Notes under the pieces: model-generated
Database searches by the model: none
Told to the model about the DNA's origin: nothing
Seen by the model: the letters and a program-made list of their open reading frames with translations, nothing else
From: Mariprofundaceae bacterium
GTDB lineage: Bacteria > Pseudomonadota > Zetaproteobacteria > Mariprofundales > Mariprofundaceae
Length of the DNA stretch: 7,545 bases
Reading direction: 5' to 3'
Assembly (NCBI GenBank): GCA_030950965.1
Contig: JAUZQP010000093.1
Span: 1-7,545 of the forward strand
Translations under genes and position numbers: made by a program
In this document: positions 4,661 through 7,545 of the stretch, in pieces
Position numbering within the stretch: the first letter of the stretch is position 1
Layout: each line of letters opens with the position of its first letter

Positions 4661-7545
4661 ATGCCCCACCAAAGTGATCATCTGATTCAAGCGTTACACC
4701 ATACAGACGACATCACGCAAGAAGCCTTGAAGGTTTTTGCGCTGGCTTATGCACCATTAACCTTAACCCTGTTAAAGGCTGCTATGAAAGAGATGAAGTT
4801 TGATACCGCACCCATCACTACTGCATGGCGTAATAGCCTAGTTGAAGTAGGTATCATCGAAATGAATGGCGCGCGTATGGAGCTTTATCACCATGTGCAT
4901 GGCTATATCTTGCAAACCGTAGCCGCAGAAGGTCGATATGCTTCGATGTATCAAGCTCTAAAATCAGTGTATGACCTTCACAGTGTAAGTAAAGATTTTG
5001 CTGATCTACGCAAAGGGTCTTTCGCATTGTATGGTGACGATGAAAAAGCTTGCCGTTCTTTACTGCGTTGCCCTAGCCAAGCCTTTGAACCTAAAATGGT
5101 TGTCCTGAAGAACCATGCGACAGTCATATATGCGCCAACTAATCCTGCATGGCGTGCCAGTTTACCCGAAGATATACGTTTTCACCTCCTTTATTGCATG
5201 GCTCAGTATGCTATTGCGGGTTATATCACGGGACTTTCTCTACCCCAGATCGAAGAGGAGATCAGCCATTCAACGAGCATGATGGTGCACAGCGGAGCCA
5301 TGGTATTTATGGCTGAACTGCAACTGTGGCGTGGTAACATAAACCAAGCTGAACAACGTATTGCCTTGCTAGAGGAGTATCCCGCTTGGGTGATCCGTGG
5401 ACGCATCGCACTGCTGCGTGGGCAATATGCTGTTGCCCAGCAAGCATTTGAAACAGCTATTAGCCGCAGCAAGCAGGGCGACACCTGTTTGCAAGCCTAT
5501 GACACACTATTTTATGCCCTGACATTATTGGCATGCAAAGAGAACGGTAAGCTGCATGACTTCATCAATAAACAGCTTAAACGAAAGATGGTGCTAAGCG
5601 CACACCGCTTCCCTTTGGTATGTATACAGCAGTTTCTATCTCATAAGGCGATGCAGAAAGACTTTGACCTAAGCTTCCTAGTGGAAAACCTCCGTAAAGA
5701 ACAACATGCAGCGATGGGAGTATTGCTGTTAACTCTTCTGAGCCGATGGTTGGATGTAAAACAACCAGAGTTTTTAATTAAAGCCTCATCTTGGCATCAA
5801 TCGAGTTCTCCAAACGCTGAACTATACTGGTTGTTTTGGCAGCTATCTCAGGTTACAAGTCAGTCACAAGGTTCAAAACCAAGTAAAAAAGAGGCTGCAT
5901 CCATACAGCAAAAACTACACCACCTTAAGTTGAGGCAGGTCAGTGAGCAATGGGTCAGTTTAGAGAAACTTTTACCTAAAGAAGAGCCTTGGGAACGTAG
6001 TTTGCAAGCACTGTTGGCTATTGCCTCCCCTACCACGGGCAATAAGCATGGTAGTGACGCAGATGTGGAGCGGATGACTTGGATGTTTCGCACTCACCAG
6101 GAAAAAAACAGCATTGTACTACATAGTGAAATTGAACCTCGCACACAAAAAATACTCAAAAGCGGTGCTTGGAGCAAAGGGCGTAAAGTTGCCTTAACAC
6201 GTTTACTTCCCCATGCTGATCGTGCCACCGACGTCCCTTTTTTAACCACCCAAGATAAAGATATTTGTGCCGCTATTGAACAATACGAAACGAACGATTG
6301 GTGGAGAAGAGAAACCATTATCGAGTTTGATATGCTTCAAGGTCTGCGTGCTGCTGCTGGTCACCCGCATTTATTGGTCAATGATGCCGATACGCCCTTC
6401 CAACTGACCCAAGATCATATCGTGGTGCAAGTGTTGCGTGAATCGGGAATGATTCGCATTCGCCTTGAACCTTGGCCTAATGAGAGTCAGATCGTAACAA
6501 AGGATGATGAAGATAGCAGTGGTCAATTATTACTGCAGTGGGAAACACCGCAGCGATTAACTGTTTATGACGTGAGTGAAGATGTGTTACATATCGCGCA
6601 TATTTTGGGTGAAGAGGGGCTATGTGTACCAGAACAAGCACAAGATCAAGCCTTAGAGGGGATTGCTGCCATCGCTCCTTTGCTGACGGTGCATTCCGCT
6701 ATTGGTGGCGAAGGTCAGCAAGCAGCCGAAACGATAGAAGCTGACCCACGTTTGCATATTCAGCTACAACCCATTGGCGATGGCTTGCAGCTATCCTGCT
6801 TTGTGCGCCCTTTTGGTGATGCTGCGCCCTTGCTAACGCACCCCGCTGAAGGTGGTAAGACCGTATTTACCGAACATGATGGACGAACCTTGCAAACAGA
6901 GCGTGATTTGGTCGCGGAAAATGCACTCAGTCAGCGTCTATTCACCCAATCCCCACAATTAGATAGTGAAGCGGGCTGGCATTGGCTGCTCGATGAAGCT
7001 GAAGATGCACTGGGAGCACTCGAAGGTATTCAAGAACTCGGCGATGACGCGCTGTTAGAGTGGCCGCAAGATCGAAAAATAACCCTTGGCAAAAAAATGG
7101 ATGTCACCCAGATGAAAGTATCCATGCACAAGCAGCAGGACTGGTTCAGCATGGAGGGGGAGATTCAGGTCAGCGAAGATCAGGTCATCGGTTTAAAGCA
7201 ATTAATGCAACTGATGGACGCTTCTCCTGGTCGTTTTGTGAAGTTGGATAACGATCAATTTCTCAACTTGAGCGACGCGCTGCATAAACGTTTATCAGCA
7301 CTCAAATCAATGACTGATGGCGGTCGTTTCCACGGTCTTGCTGCTGGCGCGATTGACGATGTGCTTGATGGCATGAATGTGCGTAAAAATAAAAGCTGGA
7401 TGAGTCATTTGGGGCAGTTGCAGGCATCGCAAAACTTTCAACCAGAGCTTCCTTCGACCTTGCAAGCAGAACTGCGTGACTACCAATTAGACGGTTTCCG
7501 TTGGATGTCACGTTTGGCACATTGGGGTGCAGGGGCATGCCTTGC
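4661..7545 (+). CDS. Large SNF2-family DEAD/DEAH helicase, N-terminal 961 residues (3' end outside window)
   Basis: SNF2 proteins are ATP-driven DNA translocases that remodel protein-DNA complexes; the job of this bacterial group is unknown. The frame from ATG 4661 (AAGGA at 4646-4650, ten bases before it) is open with no stop to the window edge. Residues 1-85 could be a winged-helix-like domain (low certainty). About 205-300 are helical and TPR-like (AELQLWRGNINQAEQRIALL, GQYAVAQQAFETAI). Residues 470-515 carry the family-like EIEPRTQK and GAWSKGRKVALTRLL, and 527-590 include WWRRETIIEFDMLQGLRAA. Residues 770-885 hold the SNF2-associated stretch with ALLEWPQ, DWFSMEGEIQV and SPGRFVKLDNDQFLNLSDAL. 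Residues 931-961 (LPSTLQAELRDYQLDGFRWM, then RLAHWGAGACLA) are the entry to the ATPase core, ending just before the Walker A residues. By family comparison the full protein is probably about 1,350-1,450 residues. The first half looks more AT-rich and less conserved than the second. Confidence 0.9.
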   Translation, partial: MPHQSDHLIQALHHTDDITQEALKVFALAYAPLTLTLLKAAMKEMKFDTAPITTAWRNSLVEVGIIEMNGARMELYHHVHGYILQTVAAEGRYASMYQALKSVYDLHSVSKDFADLRKGSFALYGDDEKACRSLLRCPSQAFEPKMVVLKNHATVIYAPTNPAWRASLPEDIRFHLLYCMAQYAIAGYITGLSLPQIEEEISHSTSMMVHSGAMVFMAELQLWRGNINQAEQRIALLEEYPAWVIRGRIALLRGQYAVAQQAFETAISRSKQGDTCLQAYDTLFYALTLLACKENGKLHDFINKQLKRKMVLSAHRFPLVCIQQFLSHKAMQKDFDLSFLVENLRKEQHAAMGVLLLTLLSRWLDVKQPEFLIKASSWHQSSSPNAELYWLFWQLSQVTSQSQGSKPSKKEAASIQQKLHHLKLRQVSEQWVSLEKLLPKEEPWERSLQALLAIASPTTGNKHGSDADVERMTWMFRTHQEKNSIVLHSEIEPRTQKILKSGAWSKGRKVALTRLLPHADRATDVPFLTTQDKDICAAIEQYETNDWWRRETIIEFDMLQGLRAAAGHPHLLVNDADTPFQLTQDHIVVQVLRESGMIRIRLEPWPNESQIVTKDDEDSSGQLLLQWETPQRLTVYDVSEDVLHIAHILGEEGLCVPEQAQDQALEGIAAIAPLLTVHSAIGGEGQQAAETIEADPRLHIQLQPIGDGLQLSCFVRPFGDAAPLLTHPAEGGKTVFTEHDGRTLQTERDLVAENALSQRLFTQSPQLDSEAGWHWLLDEAEDALGALEGIQELGDDALLEWPQDRKITLGKKMDVTQMKVSMHKQQDWFSMEGEIQVSEDQVIGLKQLMQLMDASPGRFVKLDNDQFLNLSDALHKRLSALKSMTDGGRFHGLAAGAIDDVLDGMNVRKNKSWMSHLGQLQASQNFQPELPSTLQAELRDYQLDGFRWMSRLAHWGAGACL

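Noticed and set aside
5221..5484. Minus-strand open frames inside the helicase gene (also 5860-6093, 6094-6318 and 7302-7538)
   Set aside because: They are shadows of the continuous plus-strand helicase frame, without family resemblance.
1..7545. CRISPR array, tRNA or rRNA genes, defence cluster
   Set aside because: No regularly spaced short repeats and no tRNA or rRNA signature sequences were seen, and the only possible defence-related gene, the helicase, stands alone in this window.

Overview
The window is chromosomal bacterial DNA of moderate GC content. It carries four real genes: a partial efp on the minus strand, then hppA, an MFS transporter and a partial SNF2-type helicase on the plus strand. 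The proteins point to a proteobacterium. The EF-P N-terminal two thirds look most like the alphaproteobacterial form of the protein, but I cannot fix the class or genus from sequence alone.

Layout. Positions 1-428 (minus) hold the first 142 codons of elongation factor P. Positions 429-937 have no gene but are not empty: they contain a 159-bp MITE with 19-bp perfect terminal inverted repeats between CTAG duplications (518-684), and the first copy of a ~125-bp palindromic repeat (791-915). Positions 938-2938 are a complete membrane pyrophosphatase of the K+-dependent type. A second copy of the ~125-bp repeat (2945-3070) fills the gap to a complete 12-TM transporter of the UMF1/Atg22-like MFS family (3059-4339). 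Positions 4340-4660 have no gene; they hold a small REP-like palindrome and a possible promoter. From 4661 to the window end runs the first 961 codons of a large helicase. It reaches the start of the SNF2 ATPase core exactly where the window stops.

How the parts relate. The pyrophosphatase turns PPi hydrolysis into an ion gradient, and the MFS protein would use an ion gradient to move an unknown solute. They lie in the same direction 120 bp apart and may be co-transcribed, but nothing shows that they work together. efp is divergent from hppA and functionally unrelated. The helicase appears to be its own transcription unit.

The genes are ordinary housekeeping or accessory genes, and I do not see a clearly new multi-gene system. 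The most unusual material is between the genes: the structured repeat that occurs upstream of both hppA and the transporter, with one compensatory base change between copies, and which may supply the ribosome binding site and start codon of the transporter. The ~920-residue uncharacterised N-terminal part of the helicase is the main protein-level unknown.
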